Assembly: GCA_964059195.1 (NCBI GenBank)
Contig: CAXKWD010000006.1
Coordinates: 68,651,073-68,715,072, forward strand
DNA length: 64,000 nt
From: Ectobius pallidus
Lineage: Eukaryota; Arthropoda; Insecta; Blattodea; Ectobiidae
Direction of reading: 5' to 3'
The notes beneath the pieces were generated by a model. It saw nothing but the letters and a program-made list of their open reading frames with translations. It was not told the DNA's origin and ran no database searches. Shown here piece after piece: positions 1-11,599 of this stretch (position 1 is the first letter of the stretch; each line of letters opens with the position of its first letter). The position numbers were made by a program, and so were the translations under genes.

Positions 1-1330
1 ATGCGATTTGAGCCGTTCCAACCCTTCCTCCATCAGTAATTTGAAACCATTCCTATAACAAGAGGTCAAGCTCTAGACAGAAAGACTGAATTTCGCAATG
101 TTCATTTATCGTAAGTAGGGACCTGCGTTTATCGTTTTATTTTTGGCGAAAACTGGTATTATTTTTAAGGATTTTGCATTTTTAAAAGAATTTCGCACTA
201 TTTCTGAGGATTTCGGGTAGATTTTTTTTTTAAAGCATACAAGCAAGTTCTTATAAATTAAAACAATCGTGTGTAGAATCAATAATATATTTACCTTGGA
301 GTGGAGAATAACAAAGATCGCGATTTAACGCTATTATTTTGCATCAAGTTTATGAATGTGATAAATTCGCGTTATCGTCTGATTTCACGATATTTCCTGA
401 AACAAATTACCTCGATTCCGGTAAATTTAAACTTAAAAGCAGTTTCTCAAGAATTTTGAAGTGTATTTAATAAAAGGTGGTTTTAATGCAAATGCGAAAA
501 AGCAGGTGGCCCCTAATCATACATAACGTAAGGAGGATATTTATATAGGGAGTAGTTCAAGTAGTCTAATGAAAGCTTCACGAACAAGGTTAAAATATAG
601 CACATAACATATGAATAGTCCCCTTTCCTACTCTTACTGGCAGATATAGTACGAGTGATTTGACGTGGTTGGGGGTTTGTCCTATTAGAAGAGTAACGAC
701 TTAAATGCATATGGTACTAACTATAGTGCTATGCCTAAGAATGTTAGGTCCTAAGGGGGAAAATATATTTGGGTTGTTATGAAAGTTATCACATTGGAAG
801 AATATTTTGTATCAGATCCTACACAACAGGAAGGTTAGATATAAGAATGTAATTGTCAGGAAATAGATGAATTCACCTGTTTTTAAACAAGTTGATGATT
901 TGGCATTCCTGTTTCACAGCAGTAATTAGGAAATGTATTTTTATTCGATAAACGTCCGGCAAAGTACCCGAATCGTTACGAATATCAACGGTGTTTTTAT
1001 ATCCCCGTTTTATATTCAGCTTACCGAAGTGTTTAATAATTTGTCGTGTGTTTAACGAAATTCTTAGTAAAATAATGGTTTAATCATCGACATCGATGCA
1101 ATAACGATGGGTTTTCACGCGCTATAATGTCAGCAGATATTCCTGGCATTCATGTCAGTCAGAAGATACATTTAAGGGCTTACGTGCTGCCAAAAACTCT
1201 CTTGTTCATCTTTTCATTGGCATGAAGTAATACTGGAAGTGTGAATACATATTCAAGGTGGCGACGCAGCAACTTTTCTCAAGGAAGTTAAAAATTCATT
1301 ATTTATTAGAAATTAGAAAGTTGAAGAACT
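1..1330. other. AT-rich sequence without recognisable gene
   Basis: No long open frame, RNA gene or mobile-element terminus could be recognised on either strand. The stretch is AT-rich, with homopolymer runs of T and A. A possible intron or intergenic origin cannot be separated from the sequence alone. Confidence 0.5.
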
Positions 1331-1363
1331 ATATAGTTTCGTGGTGTAGTCGTTGAGATTACG

Positions 1364-1744
1364 GCCACGGTGGTCTAAATGTAGCGTGCCCGCCTCTAGA
1401 TCCGAAGGTCGCTGGATCAAAACCGGCCGCGGTAAAAATCCTGGGCACAGAGACCTCCGGGAGGGACTTTAAGTTTAGGTGGCCCGTGTCTTAGATTTAC
1501 GGCACTTAAAAGAACTCCAAGCCTAAATTAGAGCCTCTGGACAAAATTTCTCGGCCCTTTCATGTCCAAGTAATACCTCAGTTTCCGGAGGGGGGTTGAG
1601 AGGCGATGGGCTTACCACCTGTCCCTGTGCGCTCTCTCGGAACATAAGCGTAATAAAATTAGGAAATAAAACCTCCACTTGGAAACCCTATGCCCCACCA
1701 TAGGGGTTACAAGAACCAGTCAGTCAGTCAGTCAGTCAGTCAGT
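1364..1744 (+). mobile_element. tRNA-derived SINE
   Basis: A pol III type-2 promoter can be read. The A box TGGTCTAAATG is at 1371-1381 and fits TRGYNNARNNG; the B box GGATCAAAACC is at 1414-1424 and fits GGWTCRANNCC. They are 43 bp apart start to start, as in tRNA-derived SINEs. A GC-richer body follows and ends in a (CAGT)n tail at 1716-1744, a simple-repeat tail of the kind many insect SINEs carry. The tRNA part does not fold into a full cloverleaf by eye, so this is a SINE head and not a working tRNA. No clear target duplication was found. Confidence 0.7.
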
Positions 1745-1866
1745 TAGTTAGTAGATGAGATAAAAGAATTTTCAAGAATTAAGAAATAAATTAAAGTAAG
1801 AATTTTCTTATGTGATTTTCGCGAAGTAAATTTTGGATTGAATTTAGACAATTTTATTTTGGATAT

Positions 1867-2270
1867 AAAATAAGATTGTAAAAAGAAACAATTATGATAT
1901 TAATTTATTTATACTTACTTAAATTTAGTAGTTATTTAAGTATATTATTATTATTTCACTGTGCAAAAAAAAAAAAAAAAAAAAACATGCATGCTTCCTT
2001 TATATTCCAAAGCAGTGCCGATCCAAGCCAATCATGTGAAGTGTTACCGAAACGTAGGTCACTACAGTACAAAATAAGATTGTAAAAAGAAACAATTATG
2101 ATATTAATTTATTTATACTTACTTAAATTTAGTAGTTATTTAAGTATATTATTATTATTATTTCACTGTGCAAAAAAAAAAAAAAAACATGCATGCTTCC
2201 TTTATATTCCAAAGCAGTGCCGATCCAAGCCAATCATGTGAAGTGTTACCGAAACGTAGGTCACTACAGT
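1867..2270. repeat. Tandem duplication, two units of about 204 and 200 bp
   Basis: Unit 1 (1867-2070) and unit 2 (2071-2270) are nearly identical. Both run from AAAATAAGATTGTAAAAAG to GTAGGTCACTACAGTA. They differ mainly in the length of an internal poly-A run and in one extra ATT. There is no coding potential: the short frame through unit 1 is chance. The poly-A inside each unit may be the tail of an older retroposed fragment that was duplicated together with its flank. Confidence 0.9.
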
Positions 2271-2458
2271 AGCATATGAGTAAGAAATTGCAGACACGCT
2301 ACTTTAGAAATTCAGATAAAACTTAAACTTTCTGCGATTAACTTAGTGCAGAGTACAGTGAAGAGAAAATAGTATAGTTTTGTTTTGTGGGTAGGAAAGC
2401 TAAACTTCTTTCGTTGCAAATCGACAGATATAATTACAACCGAAAGTTGTGTAGATAG

Positions 2459-3434
2459 TAGAGGTGTACATATTCTGATTTTAGCTTGCCTGCCCCTTTG
2501 AAATTCTGCAACCAGTCACAGCTTTTAACTTGCTTGACTTGAAAGCAAGCCAGATTACAACGATGATAAGAAATACTGTCGCTATGAGTCACAAGCTCTC
2601 CATAACTTGGTGGGTTGCACAGGACCTAAGGAAACTGCAAGGCCTGGCGGAAAGATATGAAACTGGGTATAGCAGTGCACTGGTAAGTCGTGCAGTTACG
2701 TAGTTGAGGAACTTCAGATGTATTTAGAGAATTTTACCCTGAAGGAAGCCGAGGAGAAACTAAAATGTGGACAGTTTGAATTAATTATCAATGAACAAAG
2801 GTACTAGTCCGGCATGGGAAAAATTTTCAAACATTTTCGAGAAAACATCATAAAATCATTAATAACAATAACAAAAATCCCTTTAGGCAAGCCTACAAGC
2901 TGAGGTAGATTTCGAAGTGCTTTTGTTTTAATTTACTGTCGCTGCGTAGCACTCTTCTTCTTTAGCCTTGGCATGACAAACCCGCAATAATAACTGCAAA
3001 AAAGAGGAAAGAGAACTTTTTAAAACATTCAAATCTCGCCTTATATGAGAACTATCAAGAAACTAGTTATTGATTTGTAGAGTACTCAGCAAGAGCTTTT
3101 CAACGATACCCCTTAAGACGTAGTTTCGAAAATTTCGAATTTCCATCCCCATACCCCCACCCCCCACTCGTACTCCCAAAACCCCCGAATCGTTGGTGTC
3201 ACTGAGAACTCCATAAGGAGTACTCTAATTTATTCAATCAAAGTTTCCCTCTATACTTCATAGGGGCCGAGATATAAATGTTTTAAAATTTCAACCCCCT
3301 CCCCCGACCACCCCCTTAGGCCAATTTTGCTCATTAACGAACTTGTCTGAACTATTGGGCCTAGAAATAACATAATAAAATTTGATTCAAATATCTTGAA
3401 AATTACGGCCGCTAGCGTGTAAAGATATATATGC

Positions 3435-3487
<53 letters not shown>

Positions 3488-3932
3488 TATACTGTATATA
3501 AATATAAATATCACAATTTTTTTAACAGGCGGTGGTTTCGTACTTAGGGAGGCATGAAACGTAACGATATGAACGAATTTTTTGAAAGTCAGTAGGTAGA
3601 TTTTTCTTCGAAATCTACCTAATAATAAAAATAATAATTGTGTTAAGACGCTAAAACGATTTTTAATACTTTATCCACCTTTTATTTATCTGCATGGTGA
3701 ATTTCTTCTACCAGCATGTAGAAAAGCAAGAAGGTATTACCTACACTCAGCAACTACAGTTGTTTAGCTGATAGGAATGTCGCAAGCTTATTCTGACTTG
3801 CCTAGGCTGGGTTTGACCTGACCCATCAGGCTTAAAGAAACCTGCCTGCTTCCTAGCTATGACGCTGGCAACTTGCTTGCCTGGCGTTCAAGCGGGTTTG
3901 GGCAAGCTAAAATCGAGATTTGTACACCTCTG
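2459..3932. mobile_element. Non-autonomous hAT-type DNA transposon
   Basis: The left end starts TAGAGGTGTACATATTCTGA and the right end, read on the minus strand, starts CAGAGGTGTACAAATCTCGA. The similarity continues through ATTTTAGCTTGCC, giving a terminal inverted repeat of about 30 bp with a few mismatches. The element is flanked by a perfect 8-bp direct repeat GTAGATAG at 2451-2458 and 3933-3940. An 8-bp target duplication and YARNG-type ends are the hallmarks of the hAT superfamily. Near the ends there are several GCTTGCC/GGCAAGC words, typical of subterminal transposase sites. No transposase frame is present, so mobility would need a helper. Confidence 0.85.
3427..3510. repeat. (TA)n microsatellite
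   Basis: Long alternating AT tract inside the hAT element. The minus-strand frame across it codes for an Ile/Tyr run and is an artefact of the repeat. Confidence 0.9.
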
Positions 3933-4211
3933 GTAGATAGAAAGGTGTAATGACAGCTAAGTGATAACTGGGATGCTCGAAAGTGGAAACAGAGCATTAT
4001 AATTGGTTCTTACATGTTTACTTAATTCATGAACTAGGCCTACTATAAGAAGATCCGGACCTCGAGTTACAATTATTTAGTGAATACTAACAGAATTAAG
4101 CATGTAATGAATAGGCCTATTATTAAAACACTAAAATGTATTAAAAAATCGCTATTCCTGTCTTTCTAAGCGAGATGGTCTATGGTAGGTCAATCGATGT
4201 ATAATAGTATA

Positions 4212-5775
4212 CAGGGGGTTTCAAAAATACTTTTACAAACTTCGGCCATGGGCTCCTTACACCAAAAGAAGGGAAAAAAGTTCATATGAACATGTGTCCC
4301 ATAATCGTTGTTTTTTCGTTATTCATTCATTCATGAAAGTTTGCGTTAAACGACCCTCGAGGTCCGACCTCGCAACTTCATTTCTCTATGCACTCATTCA
4401 GAGAAGGCTTTGACTCAATTGTATCTTATGTACTGTACAGTAGAGTGTAGCAATGGCGACTTGTTTACATTTGTAATTGGTCTGTCTTCAACGCTTTAAT
4501 TGCGTACATGTAGTGAGTTAACTGCAAGTGTTTCGTTCAACCATGGCAGGATATTCATTTCGTGAGCAGGCAGACATGATTTTTATGTATGGTCGCGCGA
4601 ATGGTAATAGACGCGAGGCTTCATGGTTGAATCAGATGGCGTTTTCAGACCGAAGGCAACCGAGTCATCCAATCTTTGTTACTGTTTATCGTCACGTTGC
4701 TGAGACAGGAACCGTTGCACCACAGACTATCGATCAAGGAAGACCAAGAGTTGTTCGTACGCCTGTCCCCGAAGAACAAATTTTACAGCGTGTCGAAGAC
4801 GATCCCAGTATCAGTACAAGACAATTGACTGAGACATTTGGTACATCTCACAGTACAGCATGGAGGGTACTTCACGAGCAGCTCCTGTATCCGTATCATA
4901 TTCAACGTGTGCAGGGCCGTTCGCCTGCCGATTATCCAACACGGGAGAACTTTTGCTGATGGTTTCTAGCACAAACAGCCAATTCATTGTTTATCTCGTC
5001 AGTTTTGTTTACAGACGAAGCAACGTTTAGGAGAGATGGAATTACAAATTTCCACAACGAACACGTATGGGCAGATCATAATCCTCGTGCTGTAGTTCAG
5101 GCTAGACATCAGCAACAGTTTAGGATTAATGTGTGGGCTGGAATTGTAGGTGACTGTCTGGTAGGTTCATACGTTCTACCAGCATGTCTTACAGGTGCTG
5201 TCTACAGGTACTTTATCCAGAACACTCTTCCAAAATTACTTCACGAAGATGTGCCCCTGCAAATAAAACAAAACAACTGGTTTATGCATGATGGGGCTCC
5301 AGCACATTTTAGTCTCATTATTCGAGATGCACTGACTGGTATCTACCATGACAGATGGATAGGCAGAGGAGGACAAGTTCCATGTCCTGCACGTTCTCCC
5401 GTCCTCAATCCTTCGGATTTGTATCTCTGGAGGCACCTTCAACTATTGGTTTATGGAGACATCACGGATGAAGAAACTTTTCATCGATGTGTCGTGGAAG
5501 CCTGCGAAACCATTCGAAACCATTACGGAGTATTTGAAAGGGTGCGACAGTGCATGATTGGACGAGTACATGCATGTCTAGAAGGAAGAGGAGGACATTT
5601 CGAGAATTTGTTATGAGTTCTGTGTGTTGACGTGTTTTGTGTGTACCAATGTGTTGGAAAGTTCCTAACGAGAAAACAAAGGATTATGGGACGTATGTTC
5701 ATATGAATTGTTTTCCTTCTTTTGGTGTAAGGAACCCATGCCCGAAGTTTGTAAAAGTATTTTTGACACACCCTA
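4212..5775 (+). mobile_element. Tc1/mariner-IS630-type DNA transposon with DUF4817 transposase
   Basis: Terminal inverted repeats of about 100 bp bound the element. The left end reads CAGGGGGTTTCAAAAATACT and the right end, on the minus strand, TAGGGTGTGTCAAAAATACT. Both continue through TTTACAAACTTCGG and through a TTCATATGAACAT palindrome further in. The dinucleotide TA is duplicated at 4210-4211 and 5776-5777, as expected for the IS630-Tc1-mariner superfamily. The element is full length and carries one transposase gene (4528-5616) interrupted by a single stop. Confidence 0.92.
4528..5616 (+). pseudogene. DUF4817/DDE transposase, broken by one in-frame TGA
   Basis: This is the transposase of the surrounding 1.56-kb element. 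The N-terminal part (from the ATG at 4528) looks like the DUF4817 helix-turn-helix domain (YSFREQADM, then a short HTH and a second HTH-like piece around STRQLTETFGTSHSTAWRVL). The C-terminal part is a DDE_3-type catalytic domain. Asp of TDEATF is at 5014-5016, Asp of MHDGAPAHF at 5290-5292, and Asp of NPSDLYLW at 5416-5418. All three acidic positions are kept, with 91 and 41 residues between them. A TGA at 4957-4959 splits the frame, but the reading frame is the same on both sides, so one base change accounts for the break. The usual SPDLNP word reads SPVLNP, a second likely decay mark. Frame length is 363 codons including the stop, normal for the family. Confidence 0.9.
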
Positions 5776-7295
5776 TACATATATATATAGTTTCCCCTAT
5801 GGTGATAGTCGTACTTTGTACGAATGTTCAGTTTTCATCAGGTGTTTTACTTTCTTATGATAATCATCCTATTAAAATTGTATTTATTATTTTATGAGAT
5901 TTAAAATATTTCTTCACCACATATACGATCCTGTACCGTATAACCATACATTATTTTCATATCGAGCTTTTTATACCCAATCACTGTGTTCAATGGTTAA
6001 TTGGTTTTATCAAAGAAGTTTCAGACATGAATATGTTTCAGTGTTCTGTCCTTGTGAATTTACATAAAATATTGCAGTACGTAGCTGCGATAAAATGAAG
6101 GTGGTAAAAATAAAACGATAAATTATGACGGTAGACACTTGCGATTGACTGAATTCCAGATTGTTTAGGATTGGTCACTGATTCATGAGCTAAATAACTA
6201 CGAGTTTTTTCCAGACAGCTAATTATTCCCTCCAAATATTTTAAGAAAGTGCCCATTTTGTAACCTTTGCCAATTTACAGTTCTTGTAATGTACCGGTAT
6301 TGCACAGACATTTATCTACTTATAACAAATAATATGAGAAGCAATGACTATGAAACTTCTATGCCGTGTGAAGTTCAAAGAAAAAACGATGAACACGTTA
6401 AGTGGAAATGTTTATAACTGAAGCGTGTTGACAAAGGTGTAAAAGCATTACTCGAGGAAACTAGAAGGAGAAAGAGAGAGAAAAATAAAACGAATCCACT
6501 TTAATTCGCGAGGAAATAGTGTTGGTTGCATGATTGCTTCCCAAGTGCAAGCTATTTGAAATATCTCATCTCAGCTCTAGGAGAATACAGTAGAATTCCT
6601 GGAATTGTGGCCTTCACATGTTCTCTTTTCATCTATTTGATTCAATAATCTATCAGCTCTAAACGCGAATAACATTTCAACTTGGAGTCTGGCAGAACCT
6701 GTTACAAAGGAAGATTAAGTTCTTCAACAATCCTCCCTAATTGTGTTATCCGAGTAAAAATATTACAAAACCGTGATAGGCCTATGATATTTACAAAGGC
6801 AAAGTTATAATCCATGAACGCATTTTATCCATAACCATCGTCATTAACTTGTACAAGATGTCACGATGATGAAGCTGCATTAAACGTTTCCTGGAATTGT
6901 CACTGGAATCTGCCTATATGTTTTGTGTGCATGTGTGTCTGTCGCTAATGTACAAATTTCTCATATTTCAGTGTGATTTCTAGCGTGGGTGTTACTTAAT
7001 ACATTTCGTTTAGCTTGTGCTACGCGAACTGACCCTTCCATTTGCAGGAAAGTTCTTTCCTTAGTGTTTCTTGAATATGATCAGGTCATTTTGTTGTTTA
7101 TGATAAATATTTACCATGAATACATAAAACCAGAACTTTTAATCGAAACGTTTACTTTCTCTTACCCGTATCATAAAACACTATAGTATCATGTTCTACC
7201 CCGAAATTCGATGGCGATAAATACTTTCTTTCAGGTCTTCTAATATGAAAATATAATATATAGAAACATGTACGACGTGTTCAGGTGTGTGAGAG

Positions 7296-7319
7296 GGAGA
7301 GAAAGAAAGAAAGAAAGAA

Positions 7320-7366
<47 letters not shown>

Positions 7367-7382
7367 AGAGAGAGAGAGAGAG
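7296..7382. repeat. (GAAA)n/(GA)n microsatellite
   Basis: Purine tract that starts as GAAA repeats and continues as GA repeats. On the minus strand it gives a Ser/Leu-rich frame that is not a gene. Confidence 0.92.
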
Positions 7383-8147
7383 ATAAAGACAGATAGAATC
7401 AGCGTGCCTCGAGTACGAAATCAAATAAAAATTAAATTTTATACATGAGTTATTTTTAAGGATATGACAAAGGTTGGCAATCATTTTCTCTTACATTTAC
7501 TACCAATTTAAACGAAGGAAATTTAATTTTTCGAGATTTTCTTGACAGAAGCTCTAACGATATTAAATTTGTTTATTGCAACGGTAATATGTTCGAACGC
7601 AGATTATCTGGACGTGATTTTATTTAATGGAATCACGGAATACAATTCCCGTTATGTCTTATGCCTGTAGGCACAAATATTTTCTACCAGGAAAGTTTGT
7701 ACATACAACCTGGAAATAAGTTCAGATTAAGTTCAAACCTTCATGTTGTCGTATCGAATGGATGGAGACATTAAAATATCATTGTCAATTCTCTTCAAAT
7801 TGCCAAGTAAATCATTACGCCTTGGCGGTGAATGTGGAATTAATTAGACACTAACACCAATATATGAATATATATATTTTTTTAATATTAGCTGAAACAT
7901 TATGTCAATAAATTTTCTTCATAGGTAAATTCGCTTTTAAATTTAATAACTTTAATATTTGATTTGTACGGAAGTTAGGAGGATTCGCTATATGAGCAAT
8001 GTTAAATAAGTTTTGTTTACTTATTATGTCGAAGATTTAATTAAACCACTTACAGCAGAAAATTAACATGTAGATTCTTATTTTGACAGTAGAGACGAAC
8101 CAATTCCCAATTTGCAGTAGGAATACACGGAAATTTAAGACCTTGCT

Positions 8148-8173
8148 ACAGAAAGGATAAGTATCCTTTCTGT
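8148..8173. repeat. Perfect 12-bp inverted repeat with 2-nt spacer
   Basis: ACAGAAAGGATA (8148-8159) and its exact reverse complement TATCCTTTCTGT (8162-8173) are separated by AG. It lies outside any recognised element. Confidence 0.85.
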
Positions 8174-8614
8174 GGTAAACCATCCATTTAAACACTCAAA
8201 ATCGTATTCGTAAAAAAGGAAATGTATAAATGTTGGACTAATTGCCTTCCTGCAGTATGTGGTTCAATTGTTCTCATAAGTAGTTCAACCCTCATCCGCC
8301 AAATTTCCTACCTCTTCTAAATTTTACTGTGGATTTTTCTGCAAACATATATTTTAGGGGATTTTTACTAATTTAAAACAGTCATCAGGAACATTCCACT
8401 TCCTTCAGTATACGTCCTTCTGGAGTAAAGCTTGTCTGGTTTTCCCTAGAGGAAGAGGGAGAAAATTTATATTTTAGACTATTTTAAAACTAAATACTTG
8501 AAACTTGTTTATCTTTTCTTTGGTACTTGTAATCGAAATGAAATAGGTATATAGAAACAACAGACTGACATAGACTTTTCCGTTAAATTGTTCTGGAAGT
8601 ATAGGCCTACATAA

Positions 8615-11347
8615 GCGTTTCTAAATGAGAAAAGGTTTAGTGTACTATGCTTCAGTGAACATTGGTGTACTGGTGATCAGCTAGAGGTTCTTAAACTCAG
8701 TGGATATACTCTTGCTAACAAATTCTGCAGATCTACCACTACGCATGGAGGTGTGTGTGTATATGTCTCCGATTGCATAAAGTGGACTACATTTCCTTCT
8801 GAAGCATTAAGTGCTGAAAAGGACTTTGAAATAACATCTGTTATACTTGAGGAGTTACAATATTGTATTACAGTTATATATAGATCTCCCAATAGTGACC
8901 TCAATATTTTCCTAAATAATCTTGATTATCTTCTGAAGAAAATAACTAACCAATATGCTCATATCAGATCGATAATATGTGGGGACATAAATATTAATGT
9001 TCTAAAAACAGCTAACACGGTATTAGACCTCAAAAACCTGTTAAGAAGTTATGGATATTATTGCACTATAGATAAACCAACAAGAAATTTGAACTGTATT
9101 GATAATATTATGACTAACCTAACTATCAACACATACGTCGCAGATGTTATTGAGCCGGGCTTATCTGATCATATGGGTGTATTTATAGAGTCAAAAGTGG
9201 AGGTAGGCCTATGTAAAAACAATGATCCTTCCTCAAAGTATATACAAAAACGAATTTTTAACAGTTATGGTGTGCTAGTGTTTTTATCAGTGCTGAATAA
9301 TATGAACTGGAATTCAATATTTTTTACAAATGATGACAAACATCAAAACTTTTATAACAATCCGTTTGATTGTTTTTTAGACTGGTTCTATGATATGTTT
9401 AATAAGTTCTTTCCAATTAGATCTCTTAAGAGATCAGAATGGGGTAAGGCATCTAAAGCTGTCACATGGTATAATAATAATCTAAAAACAATGAAGGCTA
9501 ATATGATGGGATACCTAACAAAATACAAATGCACTCAAGCTGAGACAGATAAGACTTCGTACAAGAATAGTCGAATACGATACAAAAGGGCTCTAACTGA
9601 TGCAAAAAAGGAAGCAAATGTACGGTATATTCAGAATTCCACAAATAAAACAAAGGCAGCATGGTCTTTAATTAAGACCAATATAGGGGCAGGTAATAGC
9701 AAACAAGACATGTGTATTCAGCCGAATACTTTTAATAACTATTTCATAGATGCTCCTGGAACTATAATGAAAGGCATACAGAAAACCAACGTCGGCGTGG
9801 AAGAACTATTGTACAACAATCATCAAGCAAACTCTCAGTTCAAATGGCAGCCAGTAACCAGCTCAAAAGTACGTAAGGTGGTACAAAAAATGAAAACATC
9901 TCATAGCTGTGATTACTATGGCCTGTCTAACTCATTTATGAAAGAAATCATTGGTAGCATACTTGAACCTATAACCTATTGTATTAACACATGTATGCAG
10001 CAAGGGATATATCCAGACAGTCTTAAAATTGCGAAAGTCACACCTATCTACAAGAAAGGTGACAAGGATTTACCCAGCAATTATCGCCCAATATCAGTGA
10101 TACCTATATTTAGTAAAATATTTGAGACTTTGATCAAAGACCAACTAATGGGCTATTTTGAAGACAATAACCTGTTTACAGAAGCACAACATGGTTTCCG
10201 TTCGGATCATTCCACTACTGGTGCAGTGAGTGAACTAGTAAAATATGTTTTAAATGCTTTTGAAAACAAAGAACATACAAGAGCTGTTCTCTGCGATCTC
10301 AGCAAAGCGTTTGATACAGTAAGCCATGACAATCTAATAACAAAATTGAAATATTACGGAATAAGGGAGAATGAATTAGATGTCCTGGTATCGTACTTAA
10401 CTGATCGCAGGCAGGTAGTTCAGGTAGAAGACCACATTTCTGACATCAAAGTGGTAGAATTTGGAGTTCCACAGGGATCCGTTTTGGGTCCGCCATTATT
10501 TTTGATATGCATAAATGATCTTTCTTGTAATGTAGCGTGTAAATCGATAATTTTTGCAGATGATACTTGTTTGCTCAACAAAAATAGCACTTTGACAGAG
10601 CTGGAAAACTTAACAGAAGATTCCATTAAACAATCCAAAGAGTGGTTTGCTGCAAATAACCTGTTTTTAAATTCTGACAAAACTCAGAACATTACATTTA
10701 GTCTAAATAAAAGTGCGGCTAGCTCCAGCAGTGTGAAACTATTAGGCATAGATCTTGACAGTACTTTATCCTGGGATCATCATATTGTCAATCTAAGTAA
10801 ACGACTCAGTAGAGTTATTTTTCTACTGAGTAACCTCAAATTCATACTACCTGACCAGTACATAAGAATGTCTTACTTCTCATACTTTCACAGTATTATA
10901 AAATATGGAATTATTCTATGGGGTAATAGCAACCAGACAGAAAAAATCCTAAAACTTCAGAAGAGAATTATAAGAGTCTTATCAAATTCTGATATTAATG
11001 CACCATGTAGGCCTCTATTCAAACAGCTAAAGATTATGACAGTTGTAAACCTGTACATTCTGGAATTGCTCATACACGTAAAGATGAAGTATAATAGCGA
11101 AACATCTAGAGCCAGTATTCACTCCCATATGACTCGGAACTCACATCAAATTGATCTTCCACAACATAGACTATCAAAGACAGAGGTAAATTTTGAATAT
11201 GTGGGTTTTAAACTATTCAATGCTCTGCCTGAAAACATTGTTAACTTGCCTTTTAACTGTTTTAAGAATAAACTAAAGGGCTGGCTTACATTAAACCCAG
11301 TCTATAGAATAGATGAATTCTTAAATTGTAATTTGAACTTAATTTAA
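8615..11347 (+). CDS. LINE endonuclease-reverse transcriptase, N-terminally truncated
   Basis: The first ATG is at 8753 (864 residues), but coding signal extends upstream to 8615: CFSEHW, the conserved Glu motif of the exonuclease-endonuclease-phosphatase fold, lies before that ATG. Counting from the ATG, endonuclease motifs GDIN (Asp 78) and SDH (138-140) are present; the N-terminal Asn motif is lost. The reverse transcriptase shows RPISVIPIFSK, AFDTVSH (519-525), GVPQGSVLGP and the catalytic FADD (601-604), followed by the thumb region with LGIDLDSTLSWDHH. There is no RNase H and no C-terminal zinc knuckle. All RT catalytic residues are intact. The product would act in target-primed reverse transcription, but this copy lacks its own promoter and ORF1. 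Confidence 0.9.
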   Translation, partial: AFLNEKRFSVLCFSEHWCTGDQLEVLKLSGYTLANKFCRSTTTHGGVCVYVSDCIKWTTFPSEALSAEKDFEITSVILEELQYCITVIYRSPNSDLNIFLNNLDYLLKKITNQYAHIRSIICGDININVLKTANTVLDLKNLLRSYGYYCTIDKPTRNLNCIDNIMTNLTINTYVADVIEPGLSDHMGVFIESKVEVGLCKNNDPSSKYIQKRIFNSYGVLVFLSVLNNMNWNSIFFTNDDKHQNFYNNPFDCFLDWFYDMFNKFFPIRSLKRSEWGKASKAVTWYNNNLKTMKANMMGYLTKYKCTQAETDKTSYKNSRIRYKRALTDAKKEANVRYIQNSTNKTKAAWSLIKTNIGAGNSKQDMCIQPNTFNNYFIDAPGTIMKGIQKTNVGVEELLYNNHQANSQFKWQPVTSSKVRKVVQKMKTSHSCDYYGLSNSFMKEIIGSILEPITYCINTCMQQGIYPDSLKIAKVTPIYKKGDKDLPSNYRPISVIPIFSKIFETLIKDQLMGYFEDNNLFTEAQHGFRSDHSTTGAVSELVKYVLNAFENKEHTRAVLCDLSKAFDTVSHDNLITKLKYYGIRENELDVLVSYLTDRRQVVQVEDHISDIKVVEFGVPQGSVLGPPLFLICINDLSCNVACKSIIFADDTCLLNKNSTLTELENLTEDSIKQSKEWFAANNLFLNSDKTQNITFSLNKSAASSSSVKLLGIDLDSTLSWDHHIVNLSKRLSRVIFLLSNLKFILPDQYIRMSYFSYFHSIIKYGIILWGNSNQTEKILKLQKRIIRVLSNSDINAPCRPLFKQLKIMTVVNLYILELLIHVKMKYNSETSRASIHSHMTRNSHQIDLPQHRLSKTEVNFEYVGFKLFNALPENIVNLPFNCFKNKLKGWLTLNPVYRIDEFLNCNLNLI

Positions 11348-11545
11348 GAAGGATGTAAATTGAATGTAGTGATGTGTGATGTAAACAATGTGAATAGAAT
11401 GAAGTGCAATGACTTTAGATGAACTGTATGTAAGGTATGTAGGTTGCGCTTGAGAATCAAAATTGTATGATGTAATCGTTAGAGATAATCTTTCGTATTG
11501 TATCAGTGGAATGACATTGCCTATTGTTTTATACTCAATGGCTAA

Positions 11546-11546
11546 A

Positions 11547-11599
<53 letters not shown>
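11546..11599. repeat. (AAT)n tail of LINE 1
   Basis: Uninterrupted AAT/TAA repeats directly after the 3' region of the retrotransposon, best read as its 3' tail. Confidence 0.85.

Larger units (their letters stand above)
5790..8610. other. Intergenic AT-rich stretch, no gene seen
   Basis: No supported gene. Short frames here lack recognisable domains. It holds a (GAAA)/(GA)n microsatellite (7296-7382) and a perfect hairpin at 8148-8173, listed separately. Confidence 0.5.
8615..11599 (+). mobile_element. 5'-truncated non-LTR retrotransposon (Jockey/CR1-like), LINE 1 of this window
   Basis: An open frame runs from just after a TAA at 8612-8614 to the stop at 11345-11347. It is followed by a roughly 200-bp 3' region and an (AAT)n tail at 11546-11599. 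ORF1 and the first part of the endonuclease are missing, as expected from incomplete reverse transcription. Without an RNase H domain and with a microsatellite tail, a CR1/Jockey-group element is the best fit. The clade cannot be fixed without a tree. The RT frame is unbroken, which suggests a fairly recent insertion. Confidence 0.88.

Noticed and set aside
3251..3514. 87-codon minus-strand frame
   Set aside because: Mostly translated (TA)n microsatellite and repeat sequence; no domain.
7281..7484. Ser/Leu-rich minus-strand frame
   Set aside because: Translation of the GA/GAAA microsatellite.
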